A DNA stretch of 64,000 nt from Paguma larvata (GCA_030068075.1 CM057835.1:22593957-22657956); one strand, 5' to 3'. Positions 11,691 to 23,970 are shown, numbered from the stretch's first letter. The notes: generated from the letters alone by a model not told the origin. A program made the numbers and translations.

Positions 11691-12916
11691 TAGTATACAG
11701 ACACTTGTATTTACTACAAGGAAAACGTTATCGTTTGTCATTATGGATAGCCATAAGCTCATCAATAGTGCATAGAGATTGTCTTTACCTTCCAAAGATC
11801 ACATTTTTTTTTCTACTAGCTCAACTGAGAAACAGACTTTACTAGAAATATGGACATAGGATCCTAGGAATGAAATTAGTCTCATCTTATCAATACGTAC
11901 AAACATGAGACTCTGCAGGTACAACCGTCACGGGTAGGACTTGAAACACACAGGAGTATAACCCACAGGGCAGGCAAACCCACTGCCAACCACCTGCTAT
12001 ATCATCTGTCCCAGAGGCTGCTCCTGTCCCAGGTGTCTGCAGCTTGTTCCAGAAAACAGGTTGTTCCTCAAGAACACAGCCTGCATCCCAAGAGACCGGA
12101 GTTCTGGATGGCTTTGTTCAAGGGCGTGTGATTGCAGCACAGTGGGAACAAGTTTGGGTCATGCGGGAAGCCCTCCCGAGTTCAAAGGGGAGGCTCACAC
12201 TGGGGGCTGAGGAAAGAATCTTACCAAAGTTCCCACGGCAATTTGGCTGCCGTCATGTCTCCAATATGGAAACACTCCCGCAGTAAACAGAAACTTCCAG
12301 ATTTTCTATTTCTGTCAAATTGGGTGTCCGGAGATAGAAGCTAACGGCATCTAGGAATTTTATAGTTTTATTAGCCATTACAGAACCTCACTACTGGCTG
12401 TTTCCTCCCAGTGCTGAGAAATAGTGGGGACTGTTGGTAACGGTGCTGAAGAAAATGAGGCAATAATAAAATTAGTCACTTCTAGGCCAAAGGTCACACA
12501 CAGAGAGGCATCTTTTCCATGGAGGGCTCAGTGATGAGTGCGATACAGGACTCCTGTGACCCGCAGCCTGTCTCTGCTTGTGGCTTTGCCCCAAGAACTC
12601 TGCTAATTGACAACAGGTTGCAATCCTTCATTTCCTTCTCACTCCTTCTAGAAGCACCTTTGGCCTCTCCCTCACCTTGATGATGCTCATTTGTTCTGAT
12701 GACAGATCTCCCTTCCACTCTCAGGGGCTAGCCTGACTCTGTGAGCTACAACTCCCTCATTTCCTGCCCAGATGCCCTTTCCTGAATAACCCCATTCATC
12801 CCACGCGTGGGAGAAATTGGCTGATCTCTAAGCACTGATTAATGCAACCGCCAATGCTGGTTTCTTTCCAACAAAGTAACCTATTTTCTTCCCAACAGAC
12901 CAGCCCACGAGCTCTG
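11691..12916. other. Unique DNA, no gene recognised
   Basis: Includes frames of 60-80 codons (12044-12286, 12132-12344, 12494-12718 minus) without recognisable domains. No repeat identified. Confidence 0.45.
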
Positions 12917-12961
12917 ATGGGGGTGCGTGTGTGTGCGTGTGCATATGTGTGTGTGTGTGTT
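12917..12961. repeat. Imperfect (TG)n microsatellite
   Basis: TG units interrupted by GC and CA steps (gtgcgtgtgtgtgcgtgtgcat), then eight to nine uninterrupted TG units. Confidence 0.9.
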
Positions 12962-13030
12962 TTAACACGGCAGCAAAAAGCCAAGAATTTCTCATCTAAT
13001 TACCTGTTTGGTAACTACTTGTTTCAACTT

Positions 13031-14850
13031 CTTCCCTTCCTTCTTTTTTTCCAAATCCATTTATTAATTCTTACTATGAGGACGGCTGGCATCATTAGCG
13101 CTTTAACAAAACCACTTAAAATTAGCCATATATGGGGCACCTGGCTGGCTCAGTCAGTAGAGCCCGTGACTCTTGATCTCAGGGTCATGAGTTCAAGCCC
13201 CACATTGGGTGTGGAGCCAACTTAAATTAGCCAAATATCGGAGATAGTTAGGTGTACGAAAGATACAAATTGAAACCATTTAAAATGTAATGCATACCAT
13301 AATTTGTACTAGACCATAACTTCTGTATTTAGACCTGATTATAAATTTAAAACCTTAGAAAAGCTGTACACCACATACATTGGGTGATTTATGTCTCAGA
13401 AAACAAAGGCAGTCTTCACTGCTACACATTTAGTGTCTCTGGTGGGTCGAGGAGAGAAACATCGTGATTCTTTGAACTTCTGTAGTTTCCTCCTAAGGAC
13501 TGTTGTACATGCTGTGGTCCTCTGAGGCAGGTCCATGACACCGGGCTTAAGACTTTCCAGGGTATAGCCAGTCTTTGGAACTAAAGATTCAGACCAACTT
13601 TGTCCTGTGACTATAGAGTGCTGAATGAAAGGTGGCTCCAGCAATCACTGATGGCAAATGCTTTAGGGGTGGGTCAGCATCCATCAAAGTTAATTCTACC
13701 CAAAACATCGCCCAACTTTCAACTCTGTGGTTTGCAGACTGCTGGTGCAGAAAGCACTGGGTAGGAAAGTATTGGGTAAGAAGAAGTCTTGGTGCCGCTC
13801 GGTCAAAAGCAAAGCGTTTTCATAACGAGGTGTTCCATTCTTGGGACTGGTTGCTTGGTTCAGGTATCACCTGTGATGCGCACAGACTCTGCTACTTCCG
13901 GGGTGCATTTCTTCAGACTCGGAGGCTACCAGCACAGCAGTGCTGCCGCCAAGCTGAAAATTTCCTGCCAACCCAGACATGGGTGAAAGGAACCCAGCGG
14001 TGTAGTTCACAGCCAGATGCAGGGTCTCATTCTGTAGTTTATATTCTTCTCCTACTTTGGCAGACCAGTCCACAAGCACAGCCCTCCTACTGTTAGTGAC
14101 GTCTGGCTGCTTCTTCATGTAACCACTTCAGGCTTCCATTTAACCTCCATTCCCCACGGTACGTGTGAATGTCCTCATGGCTGTGGCCACTCCAGGAACA
14201 CTCACTGGCTTTCCGTCTTCTAGAACAATTTGCCCATCGTATGTGGGGACTCAAAACTACCATCCACTGGATGATGAAGAGGTACCAGCCATTTTCTTCG
14301 CCCAGGTAAGTAATAATAGCTGAGCTAAAAGCCAGGACATTTTCATGTTCTGTTCTGTTTCCAGATGGAGTTGACCTCTTTTGTGTCTCTTCTTCCGCTT
14401 CATCCACAAGAATGGTTAAGTGCAGGCTGTTTACTGCTCGCTTTCCAGGGAGGAACAGCGGCATACGCATCGTTTAGAGGAAGATTCTTAAGAGGTGCAA
14501 CCCATCGTGTCTCGGGCTCCGCTGCAGTGCTGAGAGGCACGGGTTCCCGGCCCGGGTCTGGGGCTGCTGGGCGGGCTCTGCCTTCTCCAGGTTGATGTTC
14601 TGCTGGTCCTCTTGAAGCGCCCAGCCAGCCTCGCAGGCTGCAGGCCTGGGCGCAGAGCTGCCCAACATCACAGCTCCTGGGGCCGCGGCGAGGTCCACCT
14701 GCAGAGCCACGCCCCCTGTTGGCTGTTCCGTCAACCCCGCCAGAGAAGCGGAGCCCCAGACCTCCGATTGCGCAGGACCTGGAGATACGAAGGGCGTAGT
14801 AGGCAGGCCCTGGTGGGCGTGGAGGGCCATAGAGGCCCCTGAGACATAGC
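13031..14850 (-). pseudogene. CCNA2: Processed pseudogene of cyclin A2
   Basis: An intronless, reverse-strand copy of the cyclin A2 mRNA, the S/G2-M partner of CDK2 and CDK1. The start codon is at 14666-14668 (MLGSSAPRP). The N-terminal piece shows LQEDQQNINLEKA, and VDEAEEETQKR follows. The cyclin box is represented by [18 protein letters not shown] (about 14035-14085), TYTKKQVLRMEHLV (around 13800-13850) and KTGYTLESLKP (about 13560). The terminal TAG is at 13422-13424, giving about 1.25 kb against a 432-codon parent. The frame is broken: the N-terminal part runs in one frame with a stop near 14471, single-base losses near 14130-14160 shift it, and stops interrupt 13650-13860. The 3' UTR continues to an AATAAA at 13060-13065 (reverse) and a degenerate A-tail at 13031-13050. 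A SINE interrupts the 3' UTR. The upstream end (about 14850) and its target duplication were not resolved. Recognition of the protein pieces is firm; the extent of the UTRs is inferred. Confidence 0.93.
13134..13220 (+). mobile_element. Short SINEC element in the CCNA2 retrocopy 3' UTR
   Basis: An 87-bp element: head 'ggggcacctggctggctcag', then 'actcttgatctcagggtcatgagttcaagcc' type body, ending 'ttgggtgtggagccaa'. It lacks the CT-rich part and resembles the general carnivoran SINEC rather than SINEC_Fc. Imperfect target duplication: cttaaaattagccatat (13115-13132) and cttaaattagccaaatat (13221-13238). Confidence 0.85.
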
Positions 14851-15560
14851 TCTTTTCTCTCTTTTATTTGGTTGATGGGTTGAGTTTTTTCCCCCTTAGT
14901 GGGGTAAATTCAAGGGTATAACCAATTAAGAAAATTTTATCTCATTTCTTAATTAAGAAAAAAGACAAATGTTATGGTCCAAAGGGGCTCGTGGGTGTAG
15001 TTAATTCCTGAAGGGATCCCAGCTTTTGAAAATATGGGAAAGTCCCTCTTTCATTGGTGCAAGTGATGATGGGCCACAGTGATGGTCACAAACTCGGGAA
15101 GACTACAGATTGAGAGATGGATGCATCCAAATGTTGTGTACTGAAAACCTCCATTGTTAGAATTGTATTTAAATATTTACCGATTTCCAAGCAGTTTTCA
15201 GACACCGTGTTAGCTGCTGGTGTGAAATTTAAAAAACTGCCTCATTGTTACGGCCTCACAATCTATGGTAGAGAAGAAAAACAGCAACAAAGAGCTCCAG
15301 TTGATGGTAGAACGACATATATGCCTTAAAAATACAAATTAAAATGAGCTGTGAGTTTACAGAGAGGGAAAGAGACAACGAGCAAATGGGGAGACCAAAG
15401 ATGATCTCATGAAGGACGGTGGGCTGTGCAAGCCTTTGGGGTTGAGTACGAATTAAAGAGGCAGAGACACCTCTGCACCTGCCTTATTTACATTCATGAC
15501 GTGAATCATGAGGAGACATGATGTTATACAACCACGTGTTCATCTGTCTCGCCTCCCCAC
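14851..15560. other. Unique DNA, no gene recognised
   Basis: A 70-codon frame at 15117-15329 is unrecognised. A short inverted A/T word (aattaagaaa...tttcttaatt) lies at 14926-14956. Confidence 0.45.
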
Positions 15561-15564
15561 CCCA

Positions 15565-15675
15565 GGAGAATGTGAGGGCCATGAGGACAGTGATTCTGTG
15601 TGTTATGTACACTGTCCCAGCACCAAAGCGGTGCCTGCCGCATAACAGGCACGTGATGAATACCTGTGAATAAAT
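15565..15675 (+). mobile_element. L2 3' end
   Basis: Typical L2 tail: 'gggccatgaggacagtgattctgtg', 'cactgtcccagcaccaaagcggtgcctgcc', 'gatgaatacctgtgaataaa'. Confidence 0.8.
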
Positions 15676-15811
15676 AAAGTAATGATTGGAGAGTCAGAGC
15701 ACGCCGGGGAGAAGAAACAATAGAAGCAAAGGACGATTGGGATGGAAAATTCATTCATTGCCCTTCTATTCAGTGTTAGGAATTATATGCTTTCAATATA
15801 TTCTGCTAAAG

Positions 15812-16036
15812 CAAGGGCAGGTGAATTTTTTCTGTGAAGGGCCAGAGAGTAAATATCACAGACTTTGAGAATCATCCAGCCTCTTTTACAACTATGCAGC
15901 TCTGCCCCTGTAGCGTGAAAACAGCCATAGGTGATATGTGAAGGAATAAGTATTGTGGTGTTCCGGTAAAACTTTATACACCAAAACAGGCGCAGGGCTA
16001 AATTTGACCCACGGGCTATTGTTTACCAGTACCTAA
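15812..16036 (-). mobile_element. hAT-Charlie (MER1-group) non-autonomous element
   Basis: Matches the family reading 'tttttctgtgaagggccagagagtaaat... gtagcgtgaaaacagccatag... aaaactttatacaccaaaacaggc... cacgggctattgtttacc'. Both diverged ends are present. The exact family name is from memory. Confidence 0.8.
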
Positions 16037-17135
16037 CCTTTATAAATCAAAGACAAAAAATTATTGCACTCTATATGATTAGTTCATGTAAATGTGTGAG
16101 GAAAAGATATGTTTTCAATACTTGCATCATGAATTGATTACCGGACTGTGTACATAGGTTGTATGCGTTGGCTGAAGAAATAAAGTTTATACTCAGTCAC
16201 GTGGATTTTTCCCATGTTGAAAACTTGTATCAGTTCCCTCCAGAGAATCTTGAACAGCTACCAACTGTGATAAGCAAATTTCTGAACGGGTGGCAGAAAC
16301 ACTGGAGCAAATGTCCCCAGGAGAACTTCCTTTCAAGATTCAAATACAAATTTTTCCTTGAAATATCTAGATGACTCAGCACTTTTCTCATCAAGAGCAA
16401 ATATACGTAGGATAAAATATTAAGCTCTTTGGTAGGGATTTCACATAGGAATCCCAACAATTAGTACACTGTAATCACACTGAGATGAAGAGAGCAACAA
16501 AACAGTGCTAAGCAGGACTTACATAACAAGTCTTACATAAGGAGTTATAGTATAAGCAGGACTTCTACCACAACCTAGAATGTAGCTGTGTCTTAGGAGA
16601 CAGCCCATTACTGACTCACACAAGTTAGAAGGAAAGTTCACACAGGCACAACCTGGGCTGAAACAAGTAGGTAGAGAAATATTCAGGCTGTCACAAAGTG
16701 GAGACCAAGGAAATTAGCTAAGGCTTAAAGAGCCAGGCAAGTCTCAAAGGTGTGGGCAGCTCGGAGTCAAACCTAAAAAAAATTTAGCCAAGACTAGAAG
16801 ACTCAGACATCTAGATGCTGGCTCGGAGAAGTCAGAAAGGGCAGCTGAAGGGAGGAGGGGGTGACGCTGAGGACTGCCCCGTGGGGCACATACCGGAATA
16901 TGTTTTCTAGTGAAGGATTACTAGACCTTCTAATTCATACAATTGTTCTGTCCATGCAGCTTTCTTCATTTTATGGTCAGTGAATGTTGACGAGGAAGAC
17001 TTTCAAAGGCACAGATTCTCAAAGTAACTTCTGGTTAGACACATCAGATATATCAAGTGTAATCAAAGGTATATTTCCCATTACCTTTTATCATTTCCCA
17101 TTTCTACACCTCTTATGAATATGAGATAGATGTAA
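16037..17135. other. Unique DNA with one unrecognised frame
   Basis: A 71-codon frame at 16159-16374 (MYALAEEIKFILSHVDFSHV...) looks protein-like in composition, but I cannot name a family and there is no transcript-like context. The word cttacataa is repeated near 16520-16540. Confidence 0.4.
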
Positions 17136-17192
<57 letters not shown>

Positions 17193-17193
17193 A
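17136..17193. repeat. (TAGA)n microsatellite
   Basis: About 14 uninterrupted tetranucleotide units, preceded by imperfect 'gagatagatgtaaa'. Confidence 0.98.
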
Positions 17194-17449
17194 GGTATTC
17201 AGAAGACCCATCTCCCCATGTATCTGAGCATACAAATAGATTTATTACCTTCCCCAGCCTTCCTGACAGTTCTATAACTGAACTCTAGTCGATGGGCTGG
17301 GAATAAGAAGAAGTAATATAATGTTTCTTCCAATCCTGGACCATCAAAATTATCCAAACAAAATCTTGCATCTTCTTTTCCTCTTCTATCTGGCTAGAAC
17401 AGAAAAGGCACCAAGGGCAAACTGAGATTCACGTATATAACATGGCAAA

Positions 17450-17605
17450 GATTCACGACTGAAGGAAACTGGGTTTCTGAATCACTGCATGGAGGAGAGC
17501 CCGCAGTCCAGAAGAACTATCATCGTACTGTGACATCAGTATTAAGCCTCTGATATTGGGGGCACATCTCCTCCGTAAGTTAACATTACCTTAACTAATG
17601 TTCGA
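17450..17605 (+). mobile_element. Possible MaLR-like LTR 3' end
   Basis: 'gaatcactgcatggaggagagccc', 'ctgtgacatcagtattaagcctctgatattggggg', 'taccttaactaatg' follow the order of an old LTR 3' end. Divergence prevents a firm family call. Confidence 0.4.
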
Positions 17606-17664
17606 TAGAGAGCACGCTTTGGTATTGGAAATTTTTGCAAATATTGCCTGACCTCATGGAACCA

Positions 17665-17950
17665 GAGCACTGTGAAAATGGGTGAAGGGGAGTGGGAGAT
17701 AGAGGTGGAGATGGAGGTTTCCAGTTATAGAATGAATAAGTCACAGGAATAAAAAAGGCCCAGCATAAGGAATATAGTCAGTGATCCTGTAATAGCGTTG
17801 CATGGTGACAGACGGTAGCTAGCTACACTTGTGGTGAGCACAGCATAGGTATAAACTTATCGAATCACTATGTTACACACCTGAAACCAATGTAACACGG
17901 TGTGCCGACTATACTCAAAATTTGTGTAAAAAATCAGTGTGAAAAAAAAT
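17665..17950 (+). mobile_element. L1 3' end
   Basis: 'ttccagttatagaatgaataagtcac', 'aggaatatagtcagtgatcctgtaatagc', 'acacctgaaaccaatgtaaca', 'ctatactcaaaatt' then a short A-run. It is the same L1 3' UTR group as 24357-24840. Confidence 0.85.
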
Positions 17951-19294
17951 AAGAAGAAATAAATGAAATTAGGTTAACATAACATTTTCCTCACTTAAGC
18001 AAAGCTCAATCATATCTCCAATGCATATGGAAAAGAATGAAGTAAAACACAACAGTCCTTGGGAACCAGGACAGGATTGGAAGATCTAGACTGATGTTAA
18101 TTCCTAGAGACCATTGAAAACATGACGAAAATAAGGAACTTCCAAAGATGGCCACACAGTGAAATGCATCTGAGGACCATCAGTAGACACTACAGAACAT
18201 TTGCCTTTTCCTCTTTTTTTTGCCTTAAAATTTTCTGTCATTTTTTTTTCTTTTTTCTCTCTACTCTCTCAGCTGTCACGGTACTTCCTATCTAACTCAT
18301 GAATATACAAATTCTTACTTATTTATTTCACACATATAACTCGTATCAAATTACAATTCCATAGGGCAGATGCCAAGTCTTTAACCTTTTTCCTTTGGTT
18401 CCTAAGAGGCCCAGAACTGAGTCTACCCCACTTCTCGATTCAAGATCCACAATCACCACTGATTGTGACAAGGTCTGGTCTGCTTTGGTTTATTGTTTTT
18501 TCCCCTTTATCCCTCACCACCAGTCTCAACCTCCCTTCCTCCAACACAGACACTTGTTTGGGTCTATTTAATGCATGCATATCTACTACTTAGACATGTG
18601 TTCAGCTTTGGAAAACAGGTAGCATTGAATACAACACGTGTTATATATGCAAATGGTATTTCACTCTCTCTTGTTCTGTACCTTATTTTTTTATTCACTC
18701 CTTTGTTTTGGAGATCTCTATGTTGCTACATGCAAATCTAGCTCATTTCTTCTGACTCATGCATAGTACCCTCTAGCATGATAATTGATTTTGAATCCAT
18801 CAGCATGTTGTAACAGTGAATATAATGTAAGAACATGATGAGAAAGTTTCTAGTTGGCCACCAATTGTCTGGATTAGTCTGGGATTTTATTAAATTTGCC
18901 TCCTTGGTTAATGACCTGGAGTCAGAATTGGCAGTGTGCTCATTTCGTTCGTAAATGATAATAGCTCTGGAGGTAAGAGAGTGGCAGGATGCTACCACCA
19001 CCACCCCTACGCCTTCCCTGCCTGCTGTCTCTACCATAATGACCTCCATCTTAATCTGATTATAAATTTGTGAGGAATTAACCACAATAACTTCCTGTTT
19101 TGTACAGTTTCTAGAGAACTGTGGCATTTTGGAGCAGTTTTTAGGAAGAGACCAACTACTCACTGAGGTTTTCATTTCTTGATTTAACGATCCTGAATAC
19201 CATCTGCAGCTCCCCTCTACCCTTCACCCTAATCCCTCCCTCCTGCATTCAAGAGATCAGCAGTTATGATCTCCTGAAACAGAAAGCCCTAGTT
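17951..19294. other. Mostly unique DNA; possible old L1 piece
   Basis: T-rich runs at 18217-18258. 18640-18790 (gagatctctatgttgctacatgcaaatctagctca) recalls antisense L1M 3' sequence, weakly. A 145-codon minus frame at 18738-19175 is unrecognised. Confidence 0.4.
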
Positions 19295-19450
19295 TGGTGT
19301 TTCTTAAGGTATACAGTATAGAGTCACCTGGGTATCAGAATGCCTTAGGTATTTGCTAAAAATAAAGATTCCAGAGTCCTTCCTAGCTGAATCAGAGTCT
19401 CTGGAGGTACCTTTAATAAATGATCATAATGCACTTTGAGGCTTGAACCT
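19295..19450 (+). mobile_element. MER5-type hAT element
   Basis: 'gtatagagtcacctgggtatcagaatgcc', 'agattccagagtccttcctagctgaatcagagtctctgg', ending 'cactttgaggcttgaacc', which is the diverged right end of MER5A/B. Confidence 0.7.
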
Positions 19451-20776
19451 CCTCTCTGCCATAATCCTTGATTATCTAACTCAAAAATCTGGTTAGTGTT
19501 CCCGGATAGCAAGAGACTTCATGGTTATAGAACACTGAAATGGGGCTGCTTATCTGCCTTTACCTGCCAGGGCACCTGCTCTTGACATTTATAGCAAAAG
19601 GGGGCTACTTTGTCCAAGTTTTTATATAAACAATATCCAAAGAGGGTTATTTCACTTGGAATTTTATAAAGATGACAGAGTCACTCGAGGTATTCTATGT
19701 AGAAAACCATATTCCATTTTCTGTACATGCTTATAGCTGACTGGGTTTGGAACATAGTTTCCTAATGGAAAAAAATGGTGATCACCTTTTAAAAAGACTA
19801 CAGTTCATCCAGTCTGCATTCTGCTCTACTAGGACAGAGACGCTCTCTCTACTGCTAAAATCGTGTATATTCATCCTTCTGCAAAGTTTTGGTAACATTT
19901 ACTTAAGAAAATCTGCCGATGCCTGAGTCCTCTCGTACTACGCCTGGTGGGGTAGCAGGTAGAGATCCTTCCTGCTGAAAGTATAACAGAGATGGAAGCC
20001 CTGCTAGAAGCACGTCTTTGCGACATCCTTCAACACAGCCCTAACGACAAGGACACTCAACGCTAGCTGGTGCACATGAAGGAGGGCTGTACACACCTCC
20101 GTCTCCTGCTCTGAGGGCCAGCTCTGGTGGGAAGGCAGCACTGTCACTGAAGCCTGGACACAGGCCCTCCAGGTCCAGGCCCCACGGAAAGCTCTGGCAC
20201 CCAGGTGTGTACCAAACCACAAGGCACAACTTGAGCACTCAGCTGCCTGTGGCTGCCACCAAGCGTATGATGGCTCCCAGTCCAATGATGCGCTTTCCTT
20301 CATCAAACTGAGGTCCAGACAGGTATTATTTTTTGAATGACAGTCACTTCAAACAAAAGCTTACAATCACCGTTTCTGATTATCAACAAATTATTTGGAA
20401 ATTATCAGAATGATTTGATGAGGAATTTGCACCTCATTTAAATCACTCAATAAACAATATTAAAATATGCACATTTTGTCCATGTATCATACATATGTAT
20501 TACATTACTTCCTGAAGGTTAGATATGTTGAGTATCACCTTTGGAGGCGGATGTATAAAAGTGTTCGGTGGAAAATTAGTATTTAATTTATGCTCAGTTT
20601 CATATAAGAGGGACCTGCCTAGATTATAGAGCCAAGCTCCTATTTTGGTATGGAAAGTTTCTCGACCTGATCCAAAGTAAACAAATTGGCCGGGCTTCTA
20701 ATCACTTTTTCAGTCCAAAGGTAAAAAGAGTGGCACATCTTATTTCAGCTTGTAACTCTTAGGAAAGTGTCTGTCC
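19451..20776. other. Unique DNA, no gene recognised
   Basis: 20000-20310 is locally GC-richer and holds a 100-codon minus frame (20004-20306) with no known domain. The remainder is AT-rich. Confidence 0.45.
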
Positions 20777-21002
20777 TTGGGGAACCTGGGTGGCTCAGTC
20801 AGTTAAGTATCTGACTCTGATTTTGGCTCAGGTCATGATCTCATGATTCGTGAGTTTGAGCCCTGCATTGTGCTCTGTGCTGACAGCATGGAGCTTGCTT
20901 AGGATTCTCTCCCTCCCTCCTTCTGCCCCTCCTCGGCTTGTGTGCTCGCTCTCTTGCTCTCTCTTTCAAAAATAAATAAACTAAAAAAAAAATTTTTTTA
21001 AA
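20777..21002 (+). mobile_element. Felid SINE, moderately diverged
   Basis: Imperfect 16-bp target duplication at 20761-20776 and 21003-21018 (aggaaagtgtctgtcc / aggaaagcatctctcc). The head reads 'ggggaacctgggtggctcag'. Confidence 0.94.
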
Positions 21003-21189
21003 AGGAAAGCATCTCTCCATTCATTAAGACCCCACATCGCCCTTAGTCTCCTGGCCGTCCTAACAAATGTTTGAAGACACCCAAAGATTTATCTAAGATC
21101 CCAGTTACCAAGAGGATGTAGATCAACTGTCTTGACAACTAGGAGCTCCCATAGTCAGGCTTGAATACTGCTCATCACTCAACAACCTA

Positions 21190-21640
21190 TCAGCATACAG
21201 CTTCATTCTGTTCTATTCAACCCTTCTACCCACGGGCTCCAAAATGTGCTTCTCTGTCGTAGGCTGTGTCGCCTCTTTCCTTCGTCACCCCACTTTCCAA
21301 TTTCTCTATCTCGTTCCAAACTAAATTACCTTCCCTATTCCTTTCAGCTTTTCCAAATCCTGTTGACTCGTTGGGATCCAAAAAGTGTCCTGGCCGTGTA
21401 TGTATGATCTTTCCTCGGGTCCAATTTTTCACAATCGCTGCTCCATCCGAGTTCTTAGAGCCTGCATTATACGTCATTCCACATTTGTCACTCACCACTG
21501 TGATGTCTCATATCTGTCCTATGTTTCCATTTGCCTCTGCATTGCTGTTAACTTTTCAGATGCATTGTGCCTTCCGTGACCATGTAGATGGTAAGCTCCT
21601 GAGTACGGGACTGTTCCTCATTATTTCTGGAATCAACAGC
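21190..21640 (+). mobile_element. Possible L2-like fragment
   Basis: Pyrimidine-rich text with 'ccttccctattcctttcagc' and 'gatggtaagctcctgagtacgggactgttcc' is compatible with an L2 3' region. It accounts for the 163-codon frame at 21266-21757, which shows no known domain. Confidence 0.4.
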
Positions 21641-22989
21641 AGCCCTGGGTTCAGGGCCCTGCACACAGAGGCAGCTCATCGAAACCCTCTTGTGTTTCTC
21701 TTGAAAGGCTTCCTGCTGCTTCAGGTGCTGTCTCTGTCAGGAGGGTTTCAGGCTTGAATGAGTTGCCTGTCTTGGCCCTCCGAACCTTCATATAGTGCTT
21801 AGCCTTCTCCCCTGGCACGTACCTTTCTTCTCATTCATGCCTTTTTTTAGTAGAAAAGATGTGAGTGATATCACTTAAAAGTACATTTAATATAGGCTTT
21901 GGGAGACAGGAGAAAAATAGTTATTCTTGGTTAAAATACACTTTGAAATTATTACCAAGGGTCAAAGATTCTGGATTGTAAACTCTGCTAGATATAGTGA
22001 GCATTTTGAAGATAAAAGGTACTCCCCAAAGTGATACCTTTTAATTCATGATTCTTTTTTAGACTGGCTCTCATAGGCAAGATCCAATCTGTAGCAAAGG
22101 CACCTTAACTTTAAAAACAGCAGTTTAGCAAATCATTCCCAAGGATGCTCAGACTCACTGGTATAGTTCAGGAATTCATGACGGCTTTGCTCTGGTTTAG
22201 GACACATGTGTAGCTTTATCTGGAATGCAAGTTTCTCATTCAAATGTCCCTTAATGCCAAGAGACTCAGAACAGAATGATTTGGAAGCAAGGATTTCTCT
22301 GTCTGACCCACTGAGGATTGATATAAGGGAAGGGAAGATTTGCTTCATCAAAATCTAGGTCTGTGGTGTAATTTTGCAGAACATTATACCTCTCCCAACT
22401 GCTGATGGTAAGAAACTAGCACAAATCAACCAGTTTTTCCATTCGGTTCTGTTTTCATCACCTTTGTAGTCAATAACTAATATTACCCCTTTCTCATGGG
22501 GCTCTTGAGTTAATCCCAGAAGAGATAAATATCATCGACAGCATCTGGGGAATTGGTTAATGCTTCAGTTACTGAAGAGCTCTGTTGTTTTTTAAATCAC
22601 ACTAGTTTGAAACACAATTTCCCTTGAATTACAATGTGTTTCCTTGAAAGTTTATCTCTCAGGAAAACTCCCCCAATGCCCATGTAAACTCTCTTCCAAG
22701 CTCTAAATTAAATCACATCTTAGTGCAATTCAGATGTCATAAAAGTAGATAAAACTAAAGCTGAGTGAATAAAGGACACAAGTTCTCCTTGGAGGGAAAT
22801 ACAATTTGATGTATATTTTTAACTCTGAGACTTCTGACACTCAGCTCTTATCATCTCTAAGATGTGCAGCCTAGAGATTTTCAAGAATTGAAAAAAGAAA
22901 AACCTTCAAAAACGAAAAAAGAAAACACATTTTAAAATCTTAACCAGTGACTTGAGGGTCGGTGGGTGAAACACTGTCATATGTTTGCA
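21641..22989. other. Unique DNA, no gene recognised
   Basis: No repeat family or meaningful frame identified; a 72-codon minus frame at 22133-22351 is unassigned. Confidence 0.45.
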
Positions 22990-23430
22990 TGGCAAACCAT
23001 TAACACTTAGTAGTTGAAAAATAACAGCCATTTTATTTGCTTATGATTCTATGGGGTCAACAGTTTGACCTGGGCTCAGAGGGTGGTTCTTCTATTGTTC
23101 TCGGGGTCACTCGTGTACATGCAGGTGTCTGAAGGCTCAACCGCAGCTGTCTGATCTATGTGGTTTCCCTCACATGTCCAAGGCTTGGTATGGCTGTCAG
23201 TGGGGTCACCCAACCCTAACAAGCTGGACTGGGCTTGTTCACAGGGCAGCTGATTACTAAGGGGTGAGAACAGAAGCCTAGGTCCACACTTAGAACTCCA
23301 CACAGTCCCTTCTGCTGCATTCTATCAATCAAAGCAGCCACAAGGCCAGTCCAAAGCCAAGGGTAGGGGAAAAGAGCCCAGTCTTGATAGCAAAAACTAC
23401 AAAGGATATGTTGCCCTTTTGAACCACCAC
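22990..23430 (-). mobile_element. Possible LTR-derived repeat
   Basis: Order of words (agttgaaaaataacagccattttatttgc ... gacctgggctcagagggtggttcttct ... caaggctt ... agtcccttctgctgcattctatc) recalls an antisense ERVL/MaLR-type LTR. Weak support. Confidence 0.35.
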
Positions 23431-23754
23431 ATCATCTAATTTCCAAAACACAGAATGAGAGGGTTGAATATTCTGACCTTAGCAGAGTTGGGGTTTTTTT
23501 TCTTTTCTTCACAGGAAAGGAACGCTTATTTTGTGACAATATCAAGACCACCTTGATACCACCAGTATTGAAAAGACTTAAGGTAAGGAATACCCAACAT
23601 GGAATCAAAACACAAATAATGGAAACCAATTATTCATGAACTAAAAAGTCCAATAGCTATTAGATACTTATAGTATAAATATTCTTGATTTTGTAAAATA
23701 TTCAATCTATGTCTCTCACCTTAGATGTACAGAATGAGGGCTCCTTTGATCAGT

Positions 23755-23970
23755 GATTCTTCTTTTATTTTTTTTACATTTTTTATAATGGAAAGATACC
23801 CCAAAGTAGAATAATATCATGAATTCCTATGTATTCATCACTCACCTCCAGTAGTTAACAGCTTTTTGCCAATTTTCTTTTATCTTTCCATCCTGCACAC
23901 ATTTTTTCTTTACAGTATATTAAAACAAGTTTCAAAAAATATGGTATTTCACTAGATATGTGTGCTTATT
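23755..23970 (-). mobile_element. Old L1M-like 3' fragment
   Basis: 'catgaattcctatgtattcatcactcacctcc', 'taacagctttttgccaattt' is a common antisense L1M 3' UTR reading, similar to 8230-8290. Confidence 0.45.

Noticed and set aside
14470..14840. GC-rich block as a CpG-island promoter
   Set aside because: It is explained by the GC-rich 5' end of the CCNA2 mRNA carried in the retrocopy.
17136..17193. Tandem tetranucleotide as a CRISPR-like array
   Set aside because: Four-base units without spacers; a plain microsatellite in a mammalian genome.
21266..21757. 163-codon plus frame as a secreted protein
   Set aside because: Pyrimidine-rich, L2-like sequence gives hydrophobic codons (Leu, Phe, Ser). 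No signal peptide logic or family.
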